A DNA stretch of 12,585 nt from Spirochaetota bacterium (GTDB taxonomy: Bacteria > Spirochaetota > B62-G9 > DRHN01). The position numbers and the translations under genes were made by a program. Shown piece after piece: positions 5,986 through 12,585 of the stretch. Each line of letters opens with the position of its first letter. The first letter of the stretch is position 1. The stretch spans positions 1 to 12,585 of the forward strand of contig JAGLSF010000027.1 of assembly GCA_023136305.1 (NCBI GenBank), written 5' to 3'. A model generated the notes under the pieces. That model did not search any database. It had not been told where the DNA came from and saw nothing but the letters and a program-made list of their open reading frames with translations.

Positions 5986-6729
5986 ATGAGAGTGTGTCCG
6001 CAAAAACGAGCCGTCCTTATTCCTGGTATACTCATACTGATTTTCGGTCTTCCCCTGCTTTCACTTGATTGGCCGGAAGGATCGGGTTTGCTGCAGCACC
6101 GCATGTCTTCCTATCATTGTTTCGCCGATGAGTACAATCCCTTCAGTACAGACCTTGGACGGGGTGTGTTTCTCGTGGCAAGCAGGCATCTGCTTGATCC
6201 AAACTTTTCACAGACAGTGGTTATCCTTATCGAGTACAGTGCTGAGGGTGCGGTGGGGCTCATCATCAACAGGCAAACCGGTGTAAAGCTTTCAAAGGTT
6301 TTGCCAGAAATGAAGGCTCTGCGCAGAAGGAAGGACACCGTGTTTGCGGGAGGACCTGTGGGTGTTGACCAGCTTCTTCTCCTGATGCGTTCAGGCAGTA
6401 AGCCTGAGGAATCCTATCGAGTCATCGACGATATATATATATGCTCGAGCCTCGACGTTCTGGGCGGCATGGTGAAGCAGAAGGCTGGTGGTGGGGAATT
6501 CAGGGCTTATGCCGGTTATGCGGGGTGGACAGCAGGCCAGCTTGATTCTGAGGTGGCCCGGGGTGACTGGTATGTCATCACTGCAGATACTGAAAGCGTA
6601 TTCTCACAGGCCCCGCAGGAGGTATGGCCGCGGCTCATTGAGAGAAGCACCGCCCAGTGGACAAAGGCGATAGATCATCATGATGCGAGAGTTTCTATAC
6701 CGGTGGAGGTCGCGTCGAACAATGAGTAA
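5986..6729 (+). CDS. YqgE/AlgH family protein (UPF0301) with hydrophobic N-terminal extension
   Basis: The core matches the YqgE/AlgH family: LGRGVFLVASRHLLDPNFSQ (58-77), EGAVGLIINRQTG, VFAGGPVGVDQLLLL, FRAYAGYAGWTAGQLDSE and GDWYVITADTESVF. The biochemical function of the family is not established; AlgH was linked to alginate regulation in Pseudomonas. From ATG 5986 the protein has 247 residues against about 190 usual. The extra N-terminus starts with MRVCPQKR followed by a hydrophobic stretch (about 9-27), resembling an uncleaved signal anchor or signal peptide. From the in-frame ATG 6103 it would have 208 residues and no such segment. GGGA lies 5 nt before 5986, whereas no Shine-Dalgarno precedes 6103, so 5986 is favoured but not proven. 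Its last 8 nt overlap the kinase gene. Confidence 0.85.
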   Translation: MRVCPQKRAVLIPGILILIFGLPLLSLDWPEGSGLLQHRMSSYHCFADEYNPFSTDLGRGVFLVASRHLLDPNFSQTVVILIEYSAEGAVGLIINRQTGVKLSKVLPEMKALRRRKDTVFAGGPVGVDQLLLLMRSGSKPEESYRVIDDIYICSSLDVLGGMVKQKAGGGEFRAYAGYAGWTAGQLDSEVARGDWYVITADTESVFSQAPQEVWPRLIERSTAQWTKAIDHHDARVSIPVEVASNNE

Positions 6730-8218
6730 TGCACCGTGTCTGCTCGGGATCGATCTCGGGACTTCAAGCGTCAAAGCCGTTGTCATTGATGAAACCGGTC
6801 GGCTCCTTAACACCGGAAGAAGGGAATATGGTATTCAATCCCCCCAGCCGGGAAGGGCGGAGCAGTCGACGGAAGACTGGTGGAATGGTACAGTCGCTGC
6901 TGTCAGAGAGGCTGCCGGTACAGTGAGCCAATCGGTGAGTGCAATTGGCCTCTCCGGTCAGATGCACGGTACGGTTTTGGTTGATGGGAACAATGAATCT
7001 ATCGCTCCTGCCATTATATGGGCTGATCAGCGAAGCATTGAAGAGGTTGATGAGTTTTCATCTCTGGTGGGAAAAGAAATGCTCGCAGGGACTGCCGGGA
7101 CCGCTCCGGCAGTGGGTTTCATGGGACCGACACTGCTCTGGATAAAACGCCATGCCCCGGAGTTGCTCGAGAAAAGCCGGTATTGCATGCTCCCCAAGGA
7201 TTATATCAGGCTGAGGCTTACCGGTGAGAGTGCAACTGAGGCCAGCGATGCATCTTCAACTGCCCTGTTTGATGTGCGCAGGAGATCATGGTCTTCCGAT
7301 ATCATAAGCAAAGTGGGTCTTCCCGTAAATCTGTTCCCGCAGGTACTCGAACCTGCACAGGTTGCCGGGAGGCTCCGTAAAGAGGCGGCGGAGGTGCTGG
7401 GACTTCCTGCCGGTATTCCTGTTGCTGCGGGATGTGCGGATCAGGTGGCGCAGGCTGTGGGAAACGGGCTCATTGAACCGGGCGACGGCTCTGTCACCGT
7501 GGGGAGCGGTGGGCAAATTTTCATTCCCATGGAAAGGCCGGTGCAGAACGAGGAGCTCAACCTGCATGTATTCTGCCACGCTCCCTCGAATCGCTGGTAT
7601 ATTATGGGTGCCATTCTGACTGCTGGACTGTCGCTGCGGTGGCTTCGCGACCTTTTGGATCTGAGCGGGGAGGCCGATGCCTACGACCGGCTGTCCGCAT
7701 TAGCCGGCAGTGTAGCACCCTGTTCAGAGGGAGTCCTCTTTTTGCCCTATCTCGCGGGTGAGCGGTCACCCCTCATGGATCCCCGGGCACGGGGCTGTTT
7801 CATCGGGCTGACACTGCGCCATGGACAGGCCCATCTGTCACGTGCGATCATGGAGGGAGTGGCATTTGCGCTCAGGCAGGTCCTGGACACGATTGAGAAG
7901 CTCGAGGTGCCTGTGGGCAATATGCTTGCCGCAGGCAATGGAATGGCAAGTCCGATCTGGCGTCAGATTGTCGCGGATGTGCTGAACAGACCGCTCAGTC
8001 TGTCCCGGGACAGTGAGCAGGCGGGGAGGGGTGCTGCCATGATTGCCGGTATCGGAGCCGGGATATACCGCGACTATGCGGAGCTTATGGAACTCATTCC
8101 TGGCGGACAGGATGTGACGGATCCAATACCCTCCCACAGGAAACCCTACGATGAGCAGTACAGACGTTTCAGTATGCTCTATCCCCTTCTGAAGCCGGTT
8201 CTTCATGATCTCAATTGA
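6722..8218 (+). CDS. xylB: Xylulokinase-like FGGY carbohydrate kinase
   Basis: This 498-residue FGGY-family kinase transfers phosphate from ATP to a ketose, most likely D-xylulose, making D-xylulose 5-phosphate for the pentose phosphate pathway. Motifs: LLGIDLGTSSVKAVV at 7-21 (phosphate loop, Asp11), SGQMHG at 78-83 and WADQR at 100-104 (sugar binding), GCADQ with the likely catalytic Asp240, GSGGQI, and the C-terminal ATP-site segments AAGNGMASPIWRQI and GRGAAMIAG. The length fits XylB (about 480-500). ATG 6722 gives the normal N-terminus; an in-frame ATG at 6680 would add 14 residues without a family match. GGAGG (6705-6709) is 12 nt upstream, inside yqgE. The gene overlaps yqgE by 8 nt and is followed 22 nt later by an oxidoreductase. 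FGGY members are hard to tell apart by motif, so L-erythrulose, D-apulose or another ketose is possible. Confidence 0.85.
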   Translation: MSNAPCLLGIDLGTSSVKAVVIDETGRLLNTGRREYGIQSPQPGRAEQSTEDWWNGTVAAVREAAGTVSQSVSAIGLSGQMHGTVLVDGNNESIAPAIIWADQRSIEEVDEFSSLVGKEMLAGTAGTAPAVGFMGPTLLWIKRHAPELLEKSRYCMLPKDYIRLRLTGESATEASDASSTALFDVRRRSWSSDIISKVGLPVNLFPQVLEPAQVAGRLRKEAAEVLGLPAGIPVAAGCADQVAQAVGNGLIEPGDGSVTVGSGGQIFIPMERPVQNEELNLHVFCHAPSNRWYIMGAILTAGLSLRWLRDLLDLSGEADAYDRLSALAGSVAPCSEGVLFLPYLAGERSPLMDPRARGCFIGLTLRHGQAHLSRAIMEGVAFALRQVLDTIEKLEVPVGNMLAAGNGMASPIWRQIVADVLNRPLSLSRDSEQAGRGAAMIAGIGAGIYRDYAELMELIPGGQDVTDPIPSHRKPYDEQYRRFSMLYPLLKPVLHDLN

Positions 8219-8240
8219 TCACCCTTGAAGGAGTTTGATA

Positions 8241-9233
8241 ATGAAGGACCGTATACGCTGGGCCATTCTCGGCACCGGTAAGATTACCAATCGTTTTGCC
8301 ACTGCATTGAAGAACATTCCGGAAGTTGCTGAACTGGCAGCCATCGGTTCCAGAAGCATTGCATCTGCCCAAGCGTTCGGGGACAGGTACCAGATCCCGA
8401 AGCGGTATGCCGGTTACGAGAAGGTGGCTACCGATCCGGATATCGATATAGTATATATCGGTACGCCGGGTGTGTTCCACCGTCGGGATGTATCCCTGTG
8501 TCTCAATGCCGGAAAACATGTACTCTGTGAAAAAGCGCTGACCATAAACGCCTCTGAAGCAAAAGAGCTCATTGACCTTGCACGCTCGCGGAAGCTCTTT
8601 CTCATGGAGGCTATGTGGACCCGTTTCTTTCCGGTATATGTACGTATTCGCGAACTGCTCAAGGAAAAAGTGCTCGGTGAGCTTCGGGGATTGATCGCAC
8701 CCTTTATCGCAACGGTACCGGCTGATCCGACAAACCGTTTTTATGATGTCAGCCTTGGTGCTGGAGTACTTCTCGATCTCGGCTCCTACGGAATATCGTG
8801 GGCGTACAACCTCTTTGGAGCACCCGAAGAGGTCAAGGGCATCGCATTTTTCGGAGATACAGGCGCAGATTATCAGTCTGCCTGTCTGCTCCGTTTTAAA
8901 GGGGGACAGATAGCAACGGTGACTTCATCGATGATTGCCTACGATGTCAAGGATGCTATTGTGTATGGCACAGAGGGAAAGATCGTTGTACACGATCCCT
9001 GGTACAAGCCGACCGCATTCACCCTTATTCGAGAAGGTGAAAAACCCGAGAAGCACGAATATCCCCTGAATGGGTACAACGGGTATGAGTATGAAGCGCT
9101 TGCCGTTATGGAATCCATCCGGGCAGGAAAGACTGAGTGTGCAATCGTCCCTCTCGATGAATCCCTGGAGATCATGAAAATACTCGATGAGATTCGTAAG
9201 CAGTGGGGATTTACATACCCCTGTGAAGGTTAA
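8241..9233 (+). CDS. Gfo/Idh/MocA oxidoreductase, dihydrodiol/D-xylose dehydrogenase-like
   Basis: This is a 330-residue NAD(P)-dependent sugar or cyclic-diol dehydrogenase. The N-terminal Rossmann fold has GTGKI (11-15), and GSRS after the second strand, with Arg38 where NADP-binding members carry a basic residue. The catalytic-Lys motif reads CEKALT (Lys98), with Ala in place of the usual Pro. MEAMWTRFFPVYVRIRELL and LLDLGSYGISWAYNLFG are characteristic of the dimeric dihydrodiol dehydrogenase and NADP-dependent D-xylose 1-dehydrogenase group; the Tyr of GSYGIS is a likely active-site residue. GAAGGAG (8227-8233) lies 7 nt before ATG 8241, which decides that start over a TTG at 8235. It follows the kinase by 22 nt and precedes the transporter by 4 nt, so all three are almost certainly co-expressed. 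The substrate, perhaps an aldose related to the kinase substrate, is unproven. Confidence 0.87.
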   Translation: MKDRIRWAILGTGKITNRFATALKNIPEVAELAAIGSRSIASAQAFGDRYQIPKRYAGYEKVATDPDIDIVYIGTPGVFHRRDVSLCLNAGKHVLCEKALTINASEAKELIDLARSRKLFLMEAMWTRFFPVYVRIRELLKEKVLGELRGLIAPFIATVPADPTNRFYDVSLGAGVLLDLGSYGISWAYNLFGAPEEVKGIAFFGDTGADYQSACLLRFKGGQIATVTSSMIAYDVKDAIVYGTEGKIVVHDPWYKPTAFTLIREGEKPEKHEYPLNGYNGYEYEALAVMESIRAGKTECAIVPLDESLEIMKILDEIRKQWGFTYPCEG

Positions 9234-9237
9234 CAGT

Positions 9238-10134
9238 ATGTCTGAACGCTCATCCAACACGGCACTGATTATTCTCCTCGTATTTGCGATGATTGGTTGG
9301 GGCGGTTCCTGGACATCGGGCAAAGTGGCTTCACAGCTCATTAGGCCGGAAATTATCATCTTCTGGCGGTTTCTTCTCACGGTACTGTCTATGGTCCCCC
9401 TCATGATCATACAGCGTGAATCCATGAAGGTTGAGATAAAGACGTTTCTTCTCCTGCTGTGTGCGTCAGTTCTGCTGATTGTCTACAACATATTCTTCCT
9501 CGTGGGTGTCAGGATAGGGTATGCGGGTGCAGGCGGCGTATTGGTGACCACACTCAACCCGGTTATGACTCTTGGATGGACTTCCATCTTCTTTCGGAAT
9601 TGTCCCCGGAAGCTTCAGATAATCGGCCTCATTCTGGGATTTGTCGGCGGTGCGGTCATTCTCAATATATGGCAAATCAGCTATAAAGATCTTCTGGACA
9701 GCGGAAATATCTTCTTTCTCCTCGCACCTCTTGCCTGGTCGCTCCTCACTATTTTGAGTCAGAAGATCCAGGAGAAGCTCACCTACATGGTATTCAGTTT
9801 CTATATCTTCGCCTTCGCCACAGTGCTCAGCCTTCCCCTTGCTCTTATGCATGGTTTATGGCCTGCAACCGATCAATACCTGGCGCTCTGGGCCAATATC
9901 GCATTCCTGGCGATTGTGGCCACCTCTTTTGGTGCAACGGTCTATTTTCATGCATCCAGTAGACTCGGCAGCCAGAGGGCGAGCTCTTTTACCTTCCTCA
10001 TTCCCGTGATCGCCGTACTGATCAGCTGGCTTGTACTTGATGAGACGCCTCTCCTGACGACCATTATAGGGGGCGCTCTCTCGATTGCTGCCGTGCAGCT
10101 GATCAACATGAAACAACCCAGTAAAAAACTGTAG
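9238..10134 (+). CDS. EamA-family (drug/metabolite transporter superfamily) membrane protein
   Basis: This 298-residue inner-membrane protein has about ten hydrophobic helices arranged as two EamA repeats. The first begins near ALIILLVFAMIGWGGSW and contains FWRFLLTVLSMVPLM; the second begins near IFFLLAPLAWSLLTILSQ and ends with FTFLIPVIAVLISWLVLDE, the typical PV-x-A...DE pattern before the last helix. The length is usual for the family. EamA proteins export or import amino acids, nucleosides, sugars or other metabolites; the substrate is not predictable from sequence. ATG 9238 is chosen because GAAGGT (9225-9230) lies 7 nt upstream; an in-frame ATG at 9187 lies inside the preceding gene. 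The four-nt gap after the oxidoreductase suggests translational coupling and a role for the same metabolite. Confidence 0.88.
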   Translation: MSERSSNTALIILLVFAMIGWGGSWTSGKVASQLIRPEIIIFWRFLLTVLSMVPLMIIQRESMKVEIKTFLLLLCASVLLIVYNIFFLVGVRIGYAGAGGVLVTTLNPVMTLGWTSIFFRNCPRKLQIIGLILGFVGGAVILNIWQISYKDLLDSGNIFFLLAPLAWSLLTILSQKIQEKLTYMVFSFYIFAFATVLSLPLALMHGLWPATDQYLALWANIAFLAIVATSFGATVYFHASSRLGSQRASSFTFLIPVIAVLISWLVLDETPLLTTIIGGALSIAAVQLINMKQPSKKL

Positions 10135-10154
10135 GAAAGTGAGCGTGCCCTGCT

Positions 10155-10826
10155 ATGTCTCTGAGGTTTAAATGTGTAATTCTTGACCATGACGATACAG
10201 CGGTTGATTCCACCGCTTCGATCCATTATCAGGCACATGTAGAGGTGATGCGTATTCTCAGGCCCGATCAGGAACCCATCAGTCTGGACGGATGGTTCCT
10301 GAAAAATTTCGACCCGGGAATCATGGAGTATCTGATTGACGAGCTTCGCTTCGACGAAGCTGAAATCGAGAAGGAGTACCAAGTCTGGAGGGACTTCACC
10401 ACATCTTCAACCCCACGTTTTTTCCCGGGTTTTATCGAAGCGCTCATCAAATACAGGAAACGTGGAGGGATCGTGGCAGTGGTTTCGCACTCCGAAAAGG
10501 CCCTAATTGAGCGGGATTATCTCAGTCACAATGGTCCCGAATCTTTCATGCCGGATATCATATTTGGCTGGGACTATGATGAGGGCAAACGAAAACCAAG
10601 CCTCTATCCTATTCATGGAATTATGCATACATACGCTCTTGCGGCGAAGGAGATGCTGGTGGTCGATGACCTCAAGCCCGGTGTGGTCATGGCCCAGTCG
10701 GCACACATCCCGGTGGCCGCTGCAGGGTGGGGGCACAGCATACCTGAAATTCAGCAATACATGAGAAATAACTGTATAGCCTATTTCGACAGTGTCGAGG
10801 AGTTTGAATCTTTTATACTCACCTGA
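10155..10826 (+). CDS. HAD-superfamily hydrolase (phosphoglycolate-phosphatase-like)
   Basis: This is a 223-residue haloacid-dehalogenase-type phosphatase. Motif I is LDHDDT (nucleophile Asp11, acid Asp13), motif II is VVSHS, motif III Lys lies in GKRKPSLYP, and motif IV is VVDDLKPG, all present, so it should be catalytically active. A helical cap occupies about residues 20-85, as in the subfamily I phosphatases that act on phosphoglycolate, sugar phosphates or nucleotides. It follows the transporter by 20 nt on the same strand and is probably the last gene of the operon. Its ribosome-binding site is weak: AGGAAAG at 10133-10139 is about 15 nt from the ATG, and no upstream in-frame start exists because TGA lies at 10140-10142. 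The natural substrate is unknown. Confidence 0.85.
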   Translation: MSLRFKCVILDHDDTAVDSTASIHYQAHVEVMRILRPDQEPISLDGWFLKNFDPGIMEYLIDELRFDEAEIEKEYQVWRDFTTSSTPRFFPGFIEALIKYRKRGGIVAVVSHSEKALIERDYLSHNGPESFMPDIIFGWDYDEGKRKPSLYPIHGIMHTYALAAKEMLVVDDLKPGVVMAQSAHIPVAAAGWGHSIPEIQQYMRNNCIAYFDSVEEFESFILT

Positions 10827-10976
10827 GCGCATGTTCCTTGCCCCGAATGCTCTTTTCGATGCTTGTATTCTTCCCTATATTCGTAGTTCAACAGGTAAGT
10901 TTTATGATAGGGGGGGGTAAGCGATTTTTCAGAATGCATGAGGAATATCTTTTCAGAATGTACGTGAGGAATACCG
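10827..10976 (+). promoter_or_regulatory. gltB upstream region with candidate promoter
   Basis: This 150-nt region precedes gltB. TATGAT at 10903-10908 is a fair -10, though the hexamer 17 nt upstream (TTCGTA, 10880-10885) is a weak -35. A run of eight G (10910-10917) follows directly, near where transcription would start. Just after the HAD stop, GAG-C...GCTC with a 14-nt loop and TTTT (10825-10856) is a poor terminator candidate. The last 50 nt hold a tandem repeat entered separately. Confidence 0.3.
10926..10973 (+). repeat. Tandem imperfect duplication of the gltB ribosome-binding segment
   Basis: TTTTCAGAATG occurs at 10926-10936 and 10950-10960, and TGAGGAATA occurs at 10939-10947 and 10965-10973. 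The two copies differ only by 2 versus 4 nt between these blocks. The second copy supplies the GAGGA Shine-Dalgarno 6 nt before gltB; the first offers the same sequence 24-26 nt upstream without a start codon at the proper distance. Confidence 0.8.
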
Positions 10977-12585
10977 ATGAAGCGTCATGCCGCAATTGAC
11001 ATCCGGCGAACAATGGCCGAGCATGGTCTCTACCAGCCCTTTCATGAACACGACAGCTGCGGCGTTGGCTTCGTTGCGAATGTTCAGGGTACTTCTACAC
11101 ACGATATTATCAGGCAGGGCACGACAGTTCTGAAAAATCTGGTACATCGAGGTGCCGTTGGCGGCGACCAGAAAACCGGTGACGGTGCTGGTATGCTTGT
11201 TCAATTACCCCATGGGTTTTTCAAGAAGGTGTGTGATGGCATGGATGTCGAGCTCCCTGATCCCGGCTGTTATGGGGCCGGCATGCTCTTTCTTCCCCTG
11301 GATGAAGGGCAGAGGAAGATCGCGAGAATGATCGTTGAGGAAACGGTCACACGGGAAGGCGGCAGGCTACTGGGCTGGCGTGACGTTCCAAACTGTCCGG
11401 AATGTCTCGGCAGCATGGCAAGAGAGAGGATGCCGCATATCTCGCAAATACTCATAACCTTCGAAGGGTTGAGTGGTGATGCACTGGAGCGGAAGCTCTA
11501 CATATGCAGAAAGGTGATGGAGAACAATGCGGGCAGACAGGGCTTCGGTGTAGATGATTTCTACATTCCGTCCCTTTCCTGTAAGACGATTGTGTACAAG
11601 GGGTTGTTTGTCGCTCCCCAGTTTGAAAACTTCTTCCCCGATCTCAAGGACCCGGATTTTACAAGTTCCTTCGCGCTAATTCATCAGCGCTACAGCACAA
11701 ACACATTTCCATCCTGGCCTCTGGCGCAACCCTTCAGGTTTCTCGCACACAATGGTGAAATCAATACACTCCGGGGAAATATCAACCGTATGAATGGTCG
11801 TGAGGCGACGCTTTCCTCCGATCTCTTTGGCACTGAGATACAGAAGCTCTTTCCTATTATTGATCCTTCTTTAAGTGATTCCGCAATTTTCGACAACGTG
11901 TTCGAGCTCCTCGTGATTGGCGGCAGGTCAATTCAACACGCAATGATGATGATGATACCTGAAACCTTTGGTGAGCGCTATCACATCAGTGCCGACAAGA
12001 GGGCCTTCTACGAATACCACGCAGCAGTCATGGAACCCTGGGACGGCCCGGCATCCATCGCCTTTACGGACGGCGTCAGGATTGGCGCAGCCCTGGATAG
12101 AAACGGCCTGCGGCCGGCACGTTACGTGGTGACGAAAAAGGGTATGGTTGTCCTTGCTTCCGAGGTCGGTGTTCTTGAAATATCGGCGGCAGATGTGCTT
12201 CGCAAGGGCCGGCTGGGTCCTGGGAGAATGATCCTGGTCGATACGAAGATGGGCAGGATACTCTACGATCATGAGATAAAGGCCCTGGTTTCTCGCCGCC
12301 AGCAGTACAGGCGATGGCTCGACAGGAACAAGATCGAGTTAAGGGGTCTTTTTCAGGTCCCGGGCCCGGTACAGTTTGAGCATGAATCCCTTGAAACGAG
12401 GCAGAAAATATTCGGGTACACTTTGGAAGATATCCGCATGCTCATCTCACCCATGGTGGAGAATGCACAGGAACCCGTCAGTTCCATGGGAAACGATACT
12501 GCTCTTGCGGTACTCTCTGACAGGCCCCAACTTCTCTACAACTACTTCAAACAGCTCTTTGCCCAGGTAACCAATCCCCCCATAG
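10977..12585 (+). CDS. gltB: Glutamate synthase large (alpha) subunit, N-terminal 536 residues
   Basis: Glutamate synthase converts glutamine and 2-oxoglutarate to two glutamates, the main ammonia-assimilation route with glutamine synthetase. This part is the class II glutamine amidotransferase domain and the beginning of the central domain. Cys28 in DSCGVGFVANVQG is the glutaminase nucleophile, normally exposed by removal of a propeptide, here 27 residues. Other family signatures are VHRGAVGGDQKTGDGAG, HQRYSTNTFPSWPLAQPFR (from 236), LAHNGEINTLRGN (from 256), a MMMMIPE segment, WDGPASIAFTDG, LDRNGLRPARYVV and the closing LFAQVTNPPI. The frame is open to the window end, about one third of the usual 1,500 residues. 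ATG 10977 is the first possible start, since TGA lies in frame at 10965-10967, and GAGGA is 6 nt upstream. It probably begins a new transcription unit. The small subunit is not in view. Confidence 0.96.
   Translation, partial: MKRHAAIDIRRTMAEHGLYQPFHEHDSCGVGFVANVQGTSTHDIIRQGTTVLKNLVHRGAVGGDQKTGDGAGMLVQLPHGFFKKVCDGMDVELPDPGCYGAGMLFLPLDEGQRKIARMIVEETVTREGGRLLGWRDVPNCPECLGSMARERMPHISQILITFEGLSGDALERKLYICRKVMENNAGRQGFGVDDFYIPSLSCKTIVYKGLFVAPQFENFFPDLKDPDFTSSFALIHQRYSTNTFPSWPLAQPFRFLAHNGEINTLRGNINRMNGREATLSSDLFGTEIQKLFPIIDPSLSDSAIFDNVFELLVIGGRSIQHAMMMMIPETFGERYHISADKRAFYEYHAAVMEPWDGPASIAFTDGVRIGAALDRNGLRPARYVVTKKGMVVLASEVGVLEISAADVLRKGRLGPGRMILVDTKMGRILYDHEIKALVSRRQQYRRWLDRNKIELRGLFQVPGPVQFEHESLETRQKIFGYTLEDIRMLISPMVENAQEPVSSMGNDTALAVLSDRPQLLYNYFKQLFAQVTNPPI

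Noticed and set aside
6430..6442. Alternating AT tract within yqgE
   Set aside because: It encodes the conserved-looking DDIYIC segment in frame and needs no separate explanation.
8925..9425. Minus-strand open frame of 166 codons across the oxidoreductase and transporter junction
   Set aside because: It opposes two strongly supported genes and its translation has no recognisable motif.
10934..10999. 21-codon frame overlapping the gltB start
   Set aside because: It has no Shine-Dalgarno at its own ATG and arises largely from the duplicated segment; it overlaps gltB in another frame.
1..12585. Search for CRISPR arrays, insertion sequences, tRNA or rRNA genes
   Set aside because: No regularly spaced repeats, transposase-like frames with terminal repeats, or tRNA/rRNA-like sequence were recognised by eye.

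Overview
The window is a chromosomal stretch of a bacterium with roughly balanced base composition. Genes are closely packed, and most carry recognisable Shine-Dalgarno sites. A YqgE/AlgH homologue points to a Gram-negative heterotroph. A spirochaete is a possible guess, but nothing in the window settles the taxonomy.

Region A (1-4489, + strand) looks like one carbohydrate-catabolism cassette. It holds the C-terminal part of a RuBisCO-like protein (cut by the window start), a galactitol-1-phosphate-5-dehydrogenase-like zinc MDR dehydrogenase, a second zinc MDR dehydrogenase, a TIM-barrel sugar (phosphate) isomerase/epimerase and a GntR/UTRA regulator. Spacing is short except for a 175-nt gap before the isomerase. 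That gap contains a small remnant of a histidine-phosphatase gene. The set suggests oxidation and isomerisation of a polyol or sugar acid under GntR control; the substrate cannot be read from the sequence.

Region B (4490-5985) holds a hairpin terminator candidate and a convergent (- strand) membrane diguanylate cyclase with 7-8 membrane helices and a GGEEL active site. A divergent intergenic region follows, carrying a perfect TATAAT for the cyclase and a short translated-looking leader ORF in front of yqgE.

Region C (5986-10826, + strand) is a tight run: yqgE (with an unusual hydrophobic N-terminus), a xylulokinase-like FGGY kinase overlapping it by 8 nt, a Gfo/Idh/MocA oxidoreductase, an EamA-type transporter and a HAD phosphatase. 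Apart from yqgE, this reads as a second sugar-use operon (export or import, oxidation, phosphorylation, dephosphorylation).

Region D (10827-12585) has a 150-nt leader with a duplicated ribosome-binding segment, followed by the 5' 536 codons of gltB, the large subunit of glutamate synthase, which runs off the window.

The most notable observations are the RuBisCO-like protein whose C-terminal phosphate-binding glycine motif is absent, its pairing with two MDR dehydrogenases and an isomerase, the histidine-phosphatase remnant, the membrane-anchored or secreted form of YqgE, and the duplicated gltB translation-initiation segment.
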